Shown here in pieces: positions 23,601-25,548 of a stretch of DNA of 25,548 nt. The DNA is taken from NCBI GenBank assembly GCA_013365325.1, contig JABVXV010000573.1, forward strand, positions 1 to 25,548, written 5' to 3'. Under the pieces are notes generated by a model. The model saw only the letters and a program-made list of their open reading frames with translations. It was not told the origin of the DNA and made no database searches. Made by a program: the position numbers and the translations under genes. Numbering within the stretch: position 1 is the stretch's first letter; each line of letters begins with the position of its first letter. Source of the stretch: Dipetalonema caudispina (Eukaryota > Nematoda > Chromadorea > Rhabditida > Onchocercidae).

Positions 23601-24086
23601 TTTCTTGGCTGTTATTGATTTAAAGTTAATTTATAAGTAGGATTCGAGTATTAATTCACTGTTCTTACAGAGACGAAGGATAATTTGATTACTTCGAATG
23701 TGTGTAAAGTAATTGATGAGTGTAATCAGTATTGTGTATGAAGATGAAGATGTATACTAAAGCTAATGCATCTTTCTTTTCTTATTTGCAAAATATCGAT
23801 TCTATTAATATTGCTATCGAATTTTGCAAATTTAAATGAAATTCGAAAAAAGGGAAAACAAATTAATGAAAATATAAATTTGTTATTCGTTATGTTCATG
23901 CTTCAAATTATAAATTAATTTTGATTCAATTTAATCTCAAACTAATTAATCAATTACACTGCTTAAATTTCTGTTTAACATATTCTAAAATATTTTTTCT
24001 TACACAAACATAAACAAATGTTATTCCTAAATTGTTACCATATATTTGAATTCTTTAATTAGGAATACAAAGTATTACAAAAAAAC

Positions 24087-24112
24087 AATAATAATAATAA
24101 TAATAATAATAA
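24087..24112. repeat. (AAT)n microsatellite
   Basis: A pure AAT run of 26 bases following a C-interrupted poly-A. Its orientation is opposite to the main ATT arrays. Confidence 0.97.
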
Positions 24113-24550
24113 GTAACGATGATACTGTAAATGATCATAGTGATAGTAGTGATAACGCGCATTATAGCATTACTTAGATGTGACCGCGGATTTTTTCATT
24201 TTCTTCAAATTTCTCTCTTTAATAAATTCAATTTAATGCTCATTCGTATCCAATTTCTTTGTTTCTTTCATATCTCAATCTTAAAACTAAAATGTCAATC
24301 TAATGCAATCAACTGGCCAAGACAGACTGGAAAAGCTTGGGATAGACTTCAAATTTCATTATTATTGACCGATATGGATTTGCTATTATGAAGGATAGTA
24401 GCTGCAAGCTATTGAATTCAAGGGATATTACTTTTTCCATTAGATAAAGACTTTTGTGATCAGTCCGGTGAATGATAATTTCATGGATTTACGGAAGAAT
24501 TTCAAGATATCGACCAATTTATTAACTAGAAAGAGGGAAGAAAGTAATTA

Positions 24551-24606
24551 AGCAACAGTGAGGCAAAATGTCTGGTTGAGCAACAATGAAGCAAAATCTC
24601 TGGTTG
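24551..24606. repeat. 28-bp tandem duplication, two copies
   Basis: A 28-base unit beginning AGCAACAGTGAGGCAAAAT and ending TCTGGTTG is repeated head to tail (24551-24578 and 24579-24606). The copies differ at three positions. It is probably a minisatellite seed. Confidence 0.93.
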
Positions 24607-25149
24607 ATTGAAAATTGTTTTTTATAAATTAGTAAGATTTAGAAAATTGTAAATAATACTGTACCCTTTACTTCTACAAATATATGTAATAGTCGCCAGA
24701 CAATAAACAAAACCTACTATAATTCAAGGAATATTTCGGTACAATTCCTTAACAAACGAAAATATTTTGCACTGAAATTATTTTCTTGGTGGTCTTAGTG
24801 CCTTCCCCAGGAAATTCATCAAAATGATTTACGAAAGGAAAGTTTTTAAATTTATCATCGAGAAAATCAGGTTAGTATTAGTGTGTAAATTCGATAATAA
24901 GTTACGCATGATGCAGAACGATTTGTACTTCAAATTGTCTTTACCCGATTTCTTAAATTTTTAATGCTAATCCGATTGTTTCTATTTTCGTAAAATATTA
25001 AATACGAAAGGGTAAAAACAACCTTTCATTTTACCAAATATTGTTAAAGTAATATCAATGTGTAAGATATTCACGTAATAATTATATCTCTTAGTTTAAC
25101 TAATTACTATATTCATCTATTGTCATTGTAATCTTATTTTAATTAAACT

Positions 25150-25439
25150 TATCTCTTTATCTCTATCATCACTATTATCATTATAATTGTTATAATTATT
25201 ATTGTCATTATTATTATTATTGTTATTATTATTATTATTACTATTGTTGTTATAATAATAATAATAACAATAATTATTATTATTATTGTTTATATTATTA
25301 TTACTGCTATTATCAATTATTAATATTAATATTATTATTATTGTCATTGTTAATTACTAATATTAATAATAATAATAATAATATTTAACATTAATATTGT
25401 TATTATTATTATTATCATTATTATTATTATTAATATTAA
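25150..25439. repeat. Degenerate ATT/AAT array with orientation switches
   Basis: ATT units are interrupted by GTT and ATC variants and switch to AAT at about 25252-25267 and again near 25361-25383. A perfect 14-bp inverted repeat with a 6-base loop lies at 25254-25287. Poly-Asn minus-strand frames here are artefacts. Confidence 0.93.

Positions 25440-25548
<109 letters not shown>

Noticed and set aside
25123..25347. Asn-rich minus-strand ORF
   Set aside because: It is a translation of the ATT microsatellite (AAT codons on the minus strand), not a protein.

Overview
The window looks like eukaryotic, animal nuclear DNA: very AT-rich, no bacterial gene packing, many ATT, CA/TG, CT/GA and poly-A/poly-T simple repeats, and no long conserved ORF. 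Species cannot be fixed from the sequence. An invertebrate with a small, AT-rich genome, such as a parasitic (spirurid or filarial-like) nematode, is my best guess. It rests on composition and general texture only and is low confidence.

One stretch stands out as coding. A short exon on the + strand (12429..12534, 35 codons plus one base) is about 47% GC in a much more AT-rich background. It ends exactly at a consensus splice donor (G|GTAAGT) and encodes SRRKQAKPQRLS. This is the N-terminal NuRD-recruitment motif (consensus MSRRKQxxP) of the SALL, BCL11 and FOG zinc-finger transcription repressors, which binds the RBBP4/RBBP7 histone chaperone. I read it as the first coding exon of a SALL- or BCL11-like gene. 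No zinc-finger exon was recognised downstream, so the first intron would run from 12535 past the window end (at least 13 kb).

Layout: 1-250 is an ATT microsatellite. 251-5090 has no recognisable gene. 5091-5467 holds palindromic TA/GTAT and TG repeats. 5500-5670 is a small unexplained GC-richer island. 5681-6240 is degenerate ATT/CAT sequence. 6241-11788 has no recognisable gene. 11789-11905 is a pyrimidine-to-purine switch. 12168-12428 is a possible 5' UTR with upstream ATGs, followed by the exon. 12535-25548 is putative intron with scattered microsatellites, a 19-bp direct repeat, a possible but unrecognised ORF at 18678-18983, a 28-bp tandem duplication, and a large ATT array at the right edge.

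No tRNA, rRNA, spliced-leader RNA, CRISPR array, recognisable transposon protein or viral gene was seen by eye. The points most worth checking are the RRKQ exon and its gene structure, the start-site problem posed by the upstream ATGs, and the two copies of a GC-rich 11-mer containing a Runx-type site in the putative intron.
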